A stretch of DNA of 64,000 nucleotides from Mycolicibacterium phocaicum (GCF_010731115.1 NZ_AP022616.1:1860001-1924000); one strand, 5' to 3'; shown: positions 9,278-17,906, numbered from the stretch's first letter. Numbers and translations: made by a program. Notes: a model not told the origin generated them from the letters alone.

Positions 9278-9673
9278 ATGGCGTTCGCAGCTCTGAACCA
9301 TGTCGCGGTCACCGTCAGCGATATGACGGTCAGCGGCCCCTGGTACCGCAACCTGATCGGCGAGGACCCGGTGCTCGACGAACACACCGACGCCGGCTAC
9401 CGGCATCTGGTGTGGGCACTGCCCGGCGGCACCCTGTTCGGCATCCACCAGCATGACCGCGCCATCGAACCGGGCCAGTTCAGCGAGTTCCGGGCCGGCC
9501 TCGACCACGTCGGCTTCGGCTGCGCCTCCCGGGCCGAGCTCGTCGACTGGGCCGCCAAACTCGAGGCGCTGGGCATCACCCATGGCGGCGTCGTCGACGC
9601 GCCCTACGGCTCCGGTCTGAGCTTCCGCGACCCCGACGGCATCGCCTTGGAGTTCTTCGCGCCGCCGGAATGA
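9278..9673 (+). CDS. VOC-superfamily (glyoxalase/dioxygenase-like) protein
   Basis: The 131-residue single vicinal-oxygen-chelate module starts with LNHVAVTVSDM and ends SFRDPDGIALEFF, the usual paired beta-alpha-beta-beta-beta pattern. Likely metal ligands are H9 in the first strand, a mid-protein H (LDHVGFG) and the final E in ALEFF. The family includes lyases, dioxygenases and resistance proteins, and the substrate cannot be told. A strong AGGAGG lies seven bases before the ATG at 9278. It follows the MpaB-like gene by 28 bases on the same strand and ends three bases from the convergent lipoprotein gene. Confidence 0.85.
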   Translation: MAFAALNHVAVTVSDMTVSGPWYRNLIGEDPVLDEHTDAGYRHLVWALPGGTLFGIHQHDRAIEPGQFSEFRAGLDHVGFGCASRAELVDWAAKLEALGITHGGVVDAPYGSGLSFRDPDGIALEFFAPPE

Positions 9674-9676
9674 GCG

Positions 9677-10375
9677 TCAGCGGTGCCCGCCGCCACACGC
9701 CCCGTTCACGGCCGGCCGCACCATCGCGAACGTGGCCTGGAGGGCGCCGTTGCCGTCCTTGGTGCCGCGCGCGCCCAGACACATCCCGGCGGCGATCGCC
9801 TTCGCGTCGGCGCTGGAGCTCTTGGTGTAGCGGGTGTCGGGTGTCACCGTCACGGTGATCTGCGCGTTGTCGGCGTCGGTGACCATGATCGTGCTGCCGT
9901 TCACCGAGGCAACCGTGCCGTTGATGCCGTGTTCGCGCTTTCCGCCCTTCTGACCGCATTGCGCGTTGCCCGGTTGGCCGACGAGGACGTTGGCGGCCGT
10001 CACCGCGTTCCCGGTGTCGTTGCCCTTGACCGGGCGGACCGCGACGCACTCGCCGGCCGTGACGTCGGTCAGCTGACCGGGCCCGAGCTGGGTGACCCGC
10101 GTCGAGGACGTGATGTCCACGGTCCCCGGCCCGTCTTTCCCGGTGATCGACACGGTGCCGCCCGAGACCGAGTTGACCAGACCGGACAGCCGGTCTTTAC
10201 CGCCCGGACCGCCGGGAGCTGCAGGTGCCGGGTTCGCGGACGACGGCGCTGAACTGGCGGCGGCACTGGAACCGGCCGACGGTGTGTTCGATGATCCGCA
10301 GGCCGCCAGGGACAGCGCGGCGAATCCGGCGAGGGTGACGACGCCGTAGCGCCGGGTACGGGATGTAGTGGACAT
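9677..10375 (-). CDS. DUF5666-type lipoprotein
   Basis: The 232-residue protein has a lipoprotein signal peptide with lipobox LAAC (C26), so it should be anchored on the outer face of the plasma membrane. A Ser/Ala/Pro-rich linker (27-58) precedes two related small beta domains (about 60-135 and 145-220), each with a GxVxSVxGxTxxVT-like strand pattern typical of DUF5666. Four cysteines outside the lipobox (two near the middle, two near the end) could form disulfides. Function is unknown. It is monocistronic and ends four bases from the convergent VOC gene. Confidence 0.75.
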   Translation of the reverse strand: MSTTSRTRRYGVVTLAGFAALSLAACGSSNTPSAGSSAAASSAPSSANPAPAAPGGPGGKDRLSGLVNSVSGGTVSITGKDGPGTVDITSSTRVTQLGPGQLTDVTAGECVAVRPVKGNDTGNAVTAANVLVGQPGNAQCGQKGGKREHGINGTVASVNGSTIMVTDADNAQITVTVTPDTRYTKSSSADAKAIAAGMCLGARGTKDGNGALQATFAMVRPAVNGACGGGHR

Positions 10376-10465
10376 GAGCCCACAGTGAACGGCCCAGCCA
10401 TGAATCAGCCCAGATCTTGATATGAAGACGCTGGGCGCGGCTCCATCGTCAGCTCGGGGTCACGC

Positions 10466-11470
10466 TCAGCCCATTGTCAAGACCACGCGGAATCGCGCAT
10501 CGCCCGCCATCATCCGGTCGTAGGCTGCCTGCACCTGGCTCAGCGGCATCGTCTCGACCATCGGCCGTACCCCGGTCAGCGCCGAGAAACGCAACGCGTC
10601 CTCGGAGTCCTGCGACGTCCCAGAGGCCCAGCCCTGCACACCCAGCGACTTGGTGATCAGCGCGATCGGCGGCACCTGCATCAAGTTCTCGGACGCGCCG
10701 ACAACAAGTAACTGACCGCGCGGTTTCAGGCCGCCGAGCACGGCGGTCATCGCATCCGCGGCGGTGACCGTCGAGAGCACCACGACAGCACCACCGAGCT
10801 TGCGGAGTTCGGCCGCAGGGTCAGACCCGCGTGAATCGATGTAGTGATGGGCGCCAAGCTCTTTCGCCAGCGGCGCCTTGTCTTGTCCGCGCGCGATCGC
10901 CGCCACTTCCAACCCCATCTTGGCGGCGAACTGGATCCCGAGATGGCCGAGACCGCCCACCCCGAGGATCCCGACGAGGTCCCCGGGTCGCGCAATCGAA
11001 TTGCGCAGCGAGTTGAACGTCGTGATGCCCGCGCACAACAGCGGAGCGGCTTCCACGAAAGACAAGCCGGCCGGAATCCGCGCCAGCGCCTCGGCCGGAG
11101 CCACCAGGTACTCGGCATAGCCCCCGTCGTAGCTGGCACCGGCGGTCTTGCGCTGCGCGCACGAGATGAAGTCTCCGCGGCGGCAGGGCTCGCACGTGAA
11201 ATCGCAACCACCGAACGCGCCGACGCCCACCCGGTCACCGATGGCCCACGCGCTGACGCCGGCGCCGACCGCGTCGACTTCGCCGGCGATCTCATGCCCC
11301 GGCGTACGCGGGAACGTATTGCCCAGCGTGCCCGCCACCGTCATCGAATCGGTGTGGCAGACGCCGCAGGCACGGACGCGGATCCGCACTTGCCCAGGCC
11401 CGGGCTCGGGAATGTCCATGTCCGCCAACTCAAATCGCGCACCCTGTGCCAGAACACGGGCTGCCTTCAT
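10466..11470 (-). CDS. Zinc-dependent alcohol dehydrogenase (MDR family)
   Basis: The 334-residue medium-chain dehydrogenase has catalytic zinc ligands C38 (CGVCHTD) and GHE, a structural zinc lobe with four cysteines (GGC, FTC, EPC, ISC), and a Rossmann motif GVGGLGHLG. It should oxidise a primary alcohol or reduce an aldehyde with NAD(P). The ATG at 11470 gives the family start MKAARV; the frame continues upstream only by chance. It is divergent from the thiocyanate-hydrolase-type operon across 220 bases, so a shared regulatory region is possible, although no obvious operator was found there. Confidence 0.88.
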   Translation of the reverse strand: MKAARVLAQGARFELADMDIPEPGPGQVRIRVRACGVCHTDSMTVAGTLGNTFPRTPGHEIAGEVDAVGAGVSAWAIGDRVGVGAFGGCDFTCEPCRRGDFISCAQRKTAGASYDGGYAEYLVAPAEALARIPAGLSFVEAAPLLCAGITTFNSLRNSIARPGDLVGILGVGGLGHLGIQFAAKMGLEVAAIARGQDKAPLAKELGAHHYIDSRGSDPAAELRKLGGAVVVLSTVTAADAMTAVLGGLKPRGQLLVVGASENLMQVPPIALITKSLGVQGWASGTSQDSEDALRFSALTGVRPMVETMPLSQVQAAYDRMMAGDARFRVVLTMG

Positions 11471-11690
11471 CGTCGCCACGCGATGCACCCTACGCCGGAA
11501 CAACGAGCCCACCTCGGGAAGGTGAGCGCGAACGCGCCAAACCGGCACGCGACTGCCACGGCAACGGTTAAGGTCGGAAAAGTAGTCATGTGAGCCAGGA
11601 CGCGGGGGTGCGTTCGTCCCTCAGCATGTGTTGGATGCCGGATCGGGCCTCGCGTCAGTTTGTCGCCTCTGCACAACACGAGGAGCTGTC

Positions 11691-12530
11691 ATGAGCACAG
11701 CGGCCGAGCGCGCAGCCCAATTGGGCTTGGTGTCCCGACTGAAATCGTCCTACCCGGAACTTCCCGACGCCCCCTACCCCGACATGCTGGATGCGGCCCG
11801 GATCCAGGCCTACCTGAAACCGGTGCACGACGTGGGCGGCGAGCCCGACGCCCCGATGGAGTACGTCAACAAGCAGTACGAGCTGTGGGAACACATGACG
11901 TACGTGATCTGCGAGGTGCTGGCCTGGCGCGGCATCTGGTTGTCGGAGGAGCGGCGCCGCATCGGCAACGTCGACGTCGGCCGTGCGGAGTACCTGGGTC
12001 TGCCCTATTACGGCCGCTGGCTGCTGTCGGTCGCCCGGGTCCTGATCGAGAAGCATCACATCAGCCTCGGCGAACTCATGGAACGGATGGCCGAGGTGAG
12101 GGGCCGTTACGAGGGCGGGCTCGACGGCAAGACCCTCGAGGCGAAGCCCAGGTCCGAGGGCGACGGGGCGAACGTCAAGCGCAACAAGCATCACATCGAA
12201 GCCGTCGGCATCGGCGATCCGCAGATCTACGCCGGTAAGGCCGGGACACCGAAGTTCAAGGTCGGCGACGCCGTGCGGGTGCGGGAGCTGCCGGTGATCT
12301 TCTACACCCGCACCCCGGAGTACGTGCGCGGCGCGACCGGCAAGATCGCGGTGCTGGCCTACGAGAGCCCGGCGCCGGAGGACGAGACGTGGGACATCCC
12401 CGAGGCGCCGCCCGAGTGGTTCTACGTCGTCGAGTTCAACCAGTCCGAGCTGTGGCACGACTACACCGGCACGACGCGCGACACCCTGCGCACCGAAATC
12501 CCCGAACGCTGGCTGGAAGCCGCCACCTAG
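11691..12530 (+). CDS. Fused beta-alpha subunit of thiocyanate hydrolase-type (nitrile hydratase family) enzyme
   Basis: The 279-residue protein joins two modules. Residues 1-145 match the beta-type N-terminal module (VPHDVGG-like PVHDVGGEPD, ELWEHMTYVICEVLAWRG, YLGLPYYGRWLLSVARVL). Residues 172-279 match the SH3-like C-terminal module (GIGDPQ, FKVGDAVRVRELP, FYTRTPEYVRGATG, TEIPERWLEA). In Thiobacillus thioparus thiocyanate hydrolase, as I recall, these are separate proteins, ScnB and ScnA; in nitrile hydratase they form one beta chain. The detailed similarity is to ScnB and ScnA, with a Lys/Arg/Gly-rich joint at about 146-171. The family hydrates a triple-bonded C-N group; thiocyanate would give carbonyl sulfide and ammonia. 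GAGGAG precedes the ATG at 11691. A true nitrile hydratase is the alternative. Confidence 0.8.
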   Translation: MSTAAERAAQLGLVSRLKSSYPELPDAPYPDMLDAARIQAYLKPVHDVGGEPDAPMEYVNKQYELWEHMTYVICEVLAWRGIWLSEERRRIGNVDVGRAEYLGLPYYGRWLLSVARVLIEKHHISLGELMERMAEVRGRYEGGLDGKTLEAKPRSEGDGANVKRNKHHIEAVGIGDPQIYAGKAGTPKFKVGDAVRVRELPVIFYTRTPEYVRGATGKIAVLAYESPAPEDETWDIPEAPPEWFYVVEFNQSELWHDYTGTTRDTLRTEIPERWLEAAT

Positions 12531-12577
12531 CTCGAATCACCGATGCGCTCAATTCACTGATACCAGAAGGGATTTGC

Positions 12578-13297
12578 ATGTCGGATCACCATCATGATCA
12601 TGACCACGACCACGCCCGCACCGTGAAACCCATGGTCGACGAGATCACCGACTTCGAGGTCCTCGAGATCGCCCTGCGCGAGTTGTGCATCGAGAAGGGC
12701 ATTTTCACCGCCGAGGAGCACCGGCGGTTCACCGAGTTCGCCGAGCAGATCGGCCCCACCCCGGCGGCGCGGCTCGTCGCACGGGCTTGGCTGGACCCCG
12801 AGTTCAAGGAGCTGGCCGTCAACGATTCACTCGCCGCCAGCAAGGCCGTCGGCGTCGATTGGCTGGAGCCGACCGGCTTCGGCACCCCGAGCGATTTCGT
12901 CGCGTTCCAGATTCTCGCCGATACGCCGACGGTGCATCACGTCATCGTCTGCGCGCTGTGCTCGTGCTATCCGCGGCCGATCCTGGGGAACTCCCCCGAG
13001 TGGTACCGCACGCCCAATTACCGCCGGCGCCTGGTCCGTTGGCCGCGTCAGGTGCTGGCCGAGTTCGGGCTCTACCTGCCCGACGACATCGAGGTCCGGG
13101 TCGAGGACTCCAACCAGAAGCACCGGTTCATGGTGATGCCGATGCGCCCCGAGGGCACCGACGGCTGGACCGAAGATCAACTGGCCGAGATCATCACGCG
13201 CGACTGCCTGATCGGCGTGGCACTCCCCAAACCGGGCGTGACCACCAACGCGATCGTGACGACGCGCCCCGCCATGCACCCGGGGACGGCCGGATGA
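12578..13297 (+). CDS. scnC: Thiocyanate hydrolase-type gamma (metal) subunit
   Basis: The 239-residue metal subunit of the nitrile hydratase/thiocyanate hydrolase family carries the metal-claw motif V124-C-A-L-C-S-C130; C125, C128, C130 and the S129 backbone should bind a non-corrin cobalt or iron, with the last two cysteines normally oxidised. The following YPRPILGNSPEWY and RRLVRWPRQVLAEFG segments are close to ScnC as I remember it. The position between the two claw cysteines is Ala rather than the usual Thr (cobalt) or Ser (iron). The N-terminus is His/Asp-rich (residues 4-12), plausibly a cobalt-handling tail. The gene starts 48 bases after the beta-alpha gene and overlaps the activator gene by ATGA. 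Confidence 0.85.
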   Translation: MSDHHHDHDHDHARTVKPMVDEITDFEVLEIALRELCIEKGIFTAEEHRRFTEFAEQIGPTPAARLVARAWLDPEFKELAVNDSLAASKAVGVDWLEPTGFGTPSDFVAFQILADTPTVHHVIVCALCSCYPRPILGNSPEWYRTPNYRRRLVRWPRQVLAEFGLYLPDDIEVRVEDSNQKHRFMVMPMRPEGTDGWTEDQLAEIITRDCLIGVALPKPGVTTNAIVTTRPAMHPGTAG

Positions 13298-13632
13298 GCG
13301 AGATCGCGCCACTGCGGGACATCGTGGCCCGTGACCAGGTGTGGTCGCGCATGGCCGCCAAGTGGGGTGTCGAAAACCCTGTTCCCCCATGGAAAACCAG
13401 CCTCGACGGACTCTGTGACGCACTGGACCATTCGGCCTGCGAAGCCGAGGTGCTCAATTTCAAGGACCGCCGCGACGAAGAGGACGCCCTCTCGGCCACG
13501 GTGTATGCGAGCCTGCCGTACCCGGAGAACCAGCTGGTCTCGCTCGCCCATTCACTGGTCGCGCGCGGCGTCATCAGCGAAGCGGAGTTGCAGGAACGAC
13601 TCGCGAGCGTGCGGGCCAGGCTGGAGGGCTGA
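13294..13632 (+). CDS. P15K-like nitrile hydratase/thiocyanate hydrolase activator
   Basis: The 112-residue protein resembles the N-terminal half of nitrile hydratase beta subunits and the P15K-type accessory protein needed for cobalt insertion and cysteine oxidation in thiocyanate hydrolase. Visible markers are PPWKTSLDGLCDALDHSAC and the C-terminal LVARGVISEAELQERLASVRARLE segment shared with beta N-terminal domains. Two cysteines are near the middle. The ATG at 13294 overlaps the gamma-subunit stop, so translation is coupled, as expected for a subunit-specific chaperone. It ends eight bases from the convergent aldehyde dehydrogenase gene. Confidence 0.75.
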   Translation: MSEIAPLRDIVARDQVWSRMAAKWGVENPVPPWKTSLDGLCDALDHSACEAEVLNFKDRRDEEDALSATVYASLPYPENQLVSLAHSLVARGVISEAELQERLASVRARLEG

Positions 13633-13640
13633 CACGCCCG

Positions 13641-15065
13641 TCAGGACACCTTGATCCGGATGTTCTTGGTCTGCCGGAACTCTCGGAGGCCTTCGATTCC
13701 GCCCGACCGGCCGATGCCGCTGTGTTTGTATCCGCCGTAGGGGCCTTGCGGCTGGATGTCGCTTCGGGTGTTCACCCAGACCGACCCGGCCTGAAGCTGC
13801 CGTGACACCACATGGGCGCGGTGCAGATTCGTGGTGTGGACGAATGCGTTGAGCCCGTACCGGGTGTCGTTGGCCAGCTCCACCGCTTCGGCGTCGTCGT
13901 GGAATCGCAGCACCGACACCACCGGCCCGAAGGTCTCCTGCTGGGCCAGCGGTGAGCAGTTGTCGACGTCCGCGAACACCGTCGGCTCGACGTAGAACCC
14001 GGACGCCAGCTCGCCGCCGATCCGGTTGCCGCCCAGCACGAGTTCGCCGGCTCCTTCGGCCATCGCCCGCTCGATGGTGCCCAGGATGCGGTCGACGGCG
14101 GCCTGGTTGATGACCGGACCGAAGAGGACATCGGAGCGCAGCGGGTCGCCGATCGGCGCCCGCGTGACAGCGGCGAGGAACTTGTCCAGAAACGCGTCAT
14201 AGACATTGTTGTGAACCAGAATTCGGCTACTGCAGGCACAACTCTGCCCGGCCTGCATGATCGGCCCTTGGTGCGCGGACAGGTTCGCGGCGGCATCCAG
14301 ATCGGCATCGTCGAAGATGATCGCGGCGGCGGTGCCCCCGAGTTCGGCGACCACCGGGGTGATGTTCTCCGCTGCGGCGGTCAGCACCCGCCGGGCAGTG
14401 GCGGTACCTCCCGTGAAATGAATCTTGCCCACACCGGGGTGCCGCACGAGTGCCTCGCCGCCGTCCGCGCCCGCGGGCAGCACGTTGACGAGGCCGGCGG
14501 GCAAGCCGGCCTCGAGGCAGAGTTCGCCGAACCGGAGTGCCGCCAGCGGTGCGAGTTCCGACGGCTTGACGACGACGGCATTGCCCGCGGCCAGGGCCGG
14601 CGCGACCGCCAGCCCGATCACCACGAGGGCGCCGTTCCATGGCGCGATGACGCCCACGACGCCGTACGGTTCATGCTCGACCAGGTTGAGGTCGAAGCCG
14701 CCCGCCACGGGAGTGCTTGCGCCATCGGCCTTGTCGACGTATCCGGCGTAGAACCGGAAGAACCGTTCTGTCAGCACCGACGTCGCGGCCAACGACGTCG
14801 GCACGCCGTAGTCGTGGGTGTTGATCCGGGCGAACTCCCCGTGGTGCTCACCGAGGAGATCGGCCAGATCGAACAGGATGTCGCGGCGCCGGTCGGGCGG
14901 ATACGACATCCAGGTTCGCTGCGCCCGCTTGGCCGACTCGACCGCCCTGTCGATTTCCACGGCGCCGGCCATCTCGACGACGGCGTTCACCCGACCGGTG
15001 CCGGGATAGATGTGGTGGTGCGTCCCACCGGAGGATCCCGTGATCCGCTCTGCACCGAGAAGCAA
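13641..15065 (-). CDS. Aldehyde dehydrogenase (NAD-dependent), uncertain start
   Basis: A complete ALDH-superfamily enzyme with the PWNG motif (IAPWNGALV), nucleophile-activating glutamate in VAELGG, catalytic cysteine in GQSCACSS, and the C-terminal PYGGYKHSGIGR motif. It oxidises an aldehyde to an acid. No ATG or GTG start fits. The coordinate given uses TTG at 15065 (474 residues), which has no ribosome site. A good site AGGA (15109-15106) instead points, seven bases on, to ATC at 15098, which would add 11 residues and match the family N-terminus better. It directly follows the propeller gene and probably shares its transcript from the SDR promoter at 18.8 kb. Confidence 0.82.
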   Translation of the reverse strand: MLLGAERITGSSGGTHHHIYPGTGRVNAVVEMAGAVEIDRAVESAKRAQRTWMSYPPDRRRDILFDLADLLGEHHGEFARINTHDYGVPTSLAATSVLTERFFRFYAGYVDKADGASTPVAGGFDLNLVEHEPYGVVGVIAPWNGALVVIGLAVAPALAAGNAVVVKPSELAPLAALRFGELCLEAGLPAGLVNVLPAGADGGEALVRHPGVGKIHFTGGTATARRVLTAAAENITPVVAELGGTAAAIIFDDADLDAAANLSAHQGPIMQAGQSCACSSRILVHNNVYDAFLDKFLAAVTRAPIGDPLRSDVLFGPVINQAAVDRILGTIERAMAEGAGELVLGGNRIGGELASGFYVEPTVFADVDNCSPLAQQETFGPVVSVLRFHDDAEAVELANDTRYGLNAFVHTTNLHRAHVVSRQLQAGSVWVNTRSDIQPQGPYGGYKHSGIGRSGGIEGLREFRQTKNIRIKVS

Positions 15066-15121
15066 TGCACCACTGGGTAATTCGTTGCCGCTTGCGATGA
15101 TGCGGTCCTTTCGATGGCCGG

Positions 15122-17848
15122 CTATGCGTCCTGCTGTGCCTGGTGCGCCGCATCCGGGTCCGGCAGCGACTGCACATCGCCGTCGACACTGGAGGTGATG
15201 GTGCCGGTCAGCGACTGCTGGAACGCGTTGATGTTCGCGTCGGCTGTCAGATAGCCGGTGTGGGCGCCGGTGACGGTGATATCGGCCAGGTAGTGGACCG
15301 TCGTCTGACTGGCGTTGTAGTCGGCGGATTCGGTGCCGTTGAGAATCTCGCCCAGTTCGTTGACATAGTTGGTGTAGGTGACGGTGCGGATGGTGCGCGT
15401 CGGATCGTTGGAGTCCGGCGCCTCGGTCACCACCGCGGTACCACCACCCACACCCGAATAGGTGCCGGTGGCCGGCAGCGGTGTGGTGGCGGCGACGTAG
15501 CTGCCGAGGGCCGGTGCCCACGAATCCGAGCTCGGCGTCGACCGGTCCGCCGCGACCGGTCCGACACTGGTGGTGTACTTCAGGTTCGCGATGACCAGCC
15601 GGGACACCGTCGGATCGGTGGTGCTGGACTCCCAGAACGTGACAGCGGTGCCGTCGGGATTCCAGCTCGGCATGCTGCGGGCCGCGTATCCGTCGCCGGC
15701 GTCGAACAGCGGAATGCCGTTCTCCCGGTTGAGTTCATCACCGACCTGGACGATCCATTCCTGGTTCGAGATGTTGACCGGGGCGGCCCACTCCAGGTAC
15801 ACGGGTGCGCCGACGTACACCGGCAGGAAGTTCTGCCGGATGATCCGCGTCATCGGGGTCAGCGCATTGAGCCCGCGGGTGCTGCCGATGGCGATCCACT
15901 GCATGTTGGGCGAGTAATCCATGTCCTCGTCGTAGTCGAGGTTGGCCGTCACCCTGGTGACCTTGCCGGTGGCGAGGTCGACCTCGATGTCGTCGACATT
16001 GCCCGCATCGAATTGGCCGCCGAGGATCACCACGCCCTTACCGTCCGGTGTCCACTGCTTGCCCTCACCCGTGGGGTACACCACCCGGGCGTCGGTGACC
16101 GTGTAGCCGGTATCGGTGCGGGTGAGCGTGCCGACGATCGGCAGGGCCTGCAGCAGGTTGTTGGGCCCGATCACGATTCGGGTGTACAGCACGTGGGTGC
16201 CGTCCGGCGACACCCGCATCTCGCGTTGCGGATCGATGGCGTAGCCACCGCCGGCCGGCGTGGTGATCGAAACCAGCTGGGTCCCGTTGATTCCGGTTTC
16301 CAGCATGGAGTAGCGCGGCGTCTGCCCGGCGACGTTCACCAGCACCAGTACCCGGCCCGAACCGTCGTCGACGGGAACGGGTTTGGCCAGATTTCCGGTT
16401 TCGCCGACGCTGACGCCGCAGGTCACACATTGCAGCGCCGTTCCGTCGGTCTTGACCTGGTAGATCTCCGAGCGGCCCCCGCTGGTCGGTTGGCCGGCGA
16501 AGAAGATGGATTGGCCGTCGGCCGAGTAACGCGGATTCGCCGGGCTGGCAATGGTGCCGGGCAGGTTCAGGATCACCCGCTGGACTTCGGGGTTGAGCAC
16601 CGAAACGTCGATGCCGGCCTTGGCGCTGTGCGGGCTGAACAGACCCAGCAGGTTGAACTTGCCGTCCGTCACCGACACGGAGAACGAATCGGTCTGCACC
16701 GCCGTGTAATTGATGTCGTTCGGGGTGTAGGTGAAGTTGCCGGTGGCCTGATCGATGGTCAGCGTGCCGTACTTCGGCCCCTGTGTGACCTTGTAGGTCA
16801 GGGCGTCGCCTTCGGCGTCGGACGCGCCGAGGTTACCGGTCACTGTCTGGCCGGTCTGAACTGTCGTGGTCGGGTTGTATGCGATGGTCGGGGCCTGGTT
16901 GAACACGTTGCGCCGCACCCAGGCGAGTACCGCCCACACCGCCGGGGTCAGCGGGTCCGCGGTGTTGGGTGCCGGCTTCACGAACGGGTTGAGCAGATTG
17001 GTCACCACACTGTTGAGAAAGCCCGCCAAACCCGTTGCCGGAGAGACGACCTGAGTCGTCACGGCGGCCGGTATCGCGGCGGTGGCAGCCGTCGCGGCGA
17101 CCGCCATCGTCTGTGTCGTGGCGGCCGTGGAGGCAACTGCCGCCGCGGTCACCGCGGCGGTCTTGGCCGTGACGTTGGTGCTGACGGCCGCGGTGCTCGC
17201 CGCCTGCGTGGAGGGCGAGGCGGTGGTGGTCTCCGCACGCGCCGGCTTGGCCGGGGATTTGGTGGTCGTGCCCGGCTTGGACGAGGGCTTGGCACTCGTG
17301 CGCGGCTTGGCCGCCACCGATGCCGTACCGCCGCCGGCACTTTCGTGTGCGTCGCCCTTCGGAGTCGTCGATGAACTGCCGGTATGGGCTCCCCCACTGC
17401 TGCTGACGACCACCCCCGAGCCCACCTCGGCGCTCGACGACGTCGATCCGGACGTCGGTGATGTGCCTGACGTCCCTGGGACCGAAGACGATCCGGTGCC
17501 ACCCGAGCCACTCGCCGATTCGGTCGTCCCGGTCGTCCCCGTGGTGCCCGCCGTTGCGGTTACACCGGTGTTCGTCGGGGACCCACTCGTCGCACTGCCC
17601 GCGGCACCCGAGGACGTCGACCCACCCGGTGCGCTCATCGAACTCGATGACGATGAACTCGCCGACCCGCCAACGGTATCCGCGACGGCCACTCCGTGAC
17701 CGGTCGCCACCGCGGTGGCCAGCCACGCCGCGACCGCCAGGCCGCCATACCCGCCGATCTTGGCGGCTCTCTGACAGGAGTGGGACGCAGGTACCTCGGG
17801 TGCCACTGAGGCAAACAGCGGATTGACGGGAGAACTGTTACTGGCCAT
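15122..17848 (-). CDS. Large secreted protein with Ser/Thr-rich stalk, Ig-like domain and TolB-type beta-propeller
   Basis: The 908-residue exported protein starts with a mycobacterial-type long signal region (hydrophobic core about 33-57). A low-complexity Ser/Thr/Gly/Ala stalk runs to about residue 290. A cadherin/VCBS-like Ig domain follows (about 318-400, with GASDAEGDALTY and TGNFTYTPND). Then comes a WD40/TolB-like propeller (about 425-770) with repeats such as NPRYSADGQSIFF, MRVSPDGTHVLYTR, KQWTPDGKGVVI and MPSWNPDGTAVTFWE. The C-terminal 130 residues have no recognised domain. It is probably cell-surface or extracellular. It lies between an SDR and an aldehyde dehydrogenase on the same strand (58 and about 24-base gaps), which is an odd place for a surface protein. 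Confidence 0.8.
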   Translation of the reverse strand: MASNSSPVNPLFASVAPEVPASHSCQRAAKIGGYGGLAVAAWLATAVATGHGVAVADTVGGSASSSSSSSMSAPGGSTSSGAAGSATSGSPTNTGVTATAGTTGTTGTTESASGSGGTGSSSVPGTSGTSPTSGSTSSSAEVGSGVVVSSSGGAHTGSSSTTPKGDAHESAGGGTASVAAKPRTSAKPSSKPGTTTKSPAKPARAETTTASPSTQAASTAAVSTNVTAKTAAVTAAAVASTAATTQTMAVAATAATAAIPAAVTTQVVSPATGLAGFLNSVVTNLLNPFVKPAPNTADPLTPAVWAVLAWVRRNVFNQAPTIAYNPTTTVQTGQTVTGNLGASDAEGDALTYKVTQGPKYGTLTIDQATGNFTYTPNDINYTAVQTDSFSVSVTDGKFNLLGLFSPHSAKAGIDVSVLNPEVQRVILNLPGTIASPANPRYSADGQSIFFAGQPTSGGRSEIYQVKTDGTALQCVTCGVSVGETGNLAKPVPVDDGSGRVLVLVNVAGQTPRYSMLETGINGTQLVSITTPAGGGYAIDPQREMRVSPDGTHVLYTRIVIGPNNLLQALPIVGTLTRTDTGYTVTDARVVYPTGEGKQWTPDGKGVVILGGQFDAGNVDDIEVDLATGKVTRVTANLDYDEDMDYSPNMQWIAIGSTRGLNALTPMTRIIRQNFLPVYVGAPVYLEWAAPVNISNQEWIVQVGDELNRENGIPLFDAGDGYAARSMPSWNPDGTAVTFWESSTTDPTVSRLVIANLKYTTSVGPVAADRSTPSSDSWAPALGSYVAATTPLPATGTYSGVGGGTAVVTEAPDSNDPTRTIRTVTYTNYVNELGEILNGTESADYNASQTTVHYLADITVTGAHTGYLTADANINAFQQSLTGTITSSVDGDVQSLPDPDAAHQAQQDA

Positions 17849-17906
17849 GGGCTTTGGCTCCGTTGCCGTTGGGTTGATGCCTATTCGGTTGGGTTGCTGA
17901 TCAGGG

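Noticed and set aside
9250..9700. Attachment-site copy of the tRNA-Val 3' end at the left border of the accessory insert
   Set aside because: No matching stretch was seen in this interval, so an att duplication is not claimed.
11691..13632. Ordinary nitrile hydratase operon
   Set aside because: Kept as an alternative, but gene order, the ScnB/ScnA-like modules and the close ScnC-like segments fit thiocyanate hydrolase better from memory.
15143..17374. A 743-residue open frame on the plus strand opposite the secreted propeller gene
   Set aside because: It is Arg/Gly/His-rich shadow sequence of a GC-rich gene. The opposite frame has a signal peptide, domains and good gene spacing.
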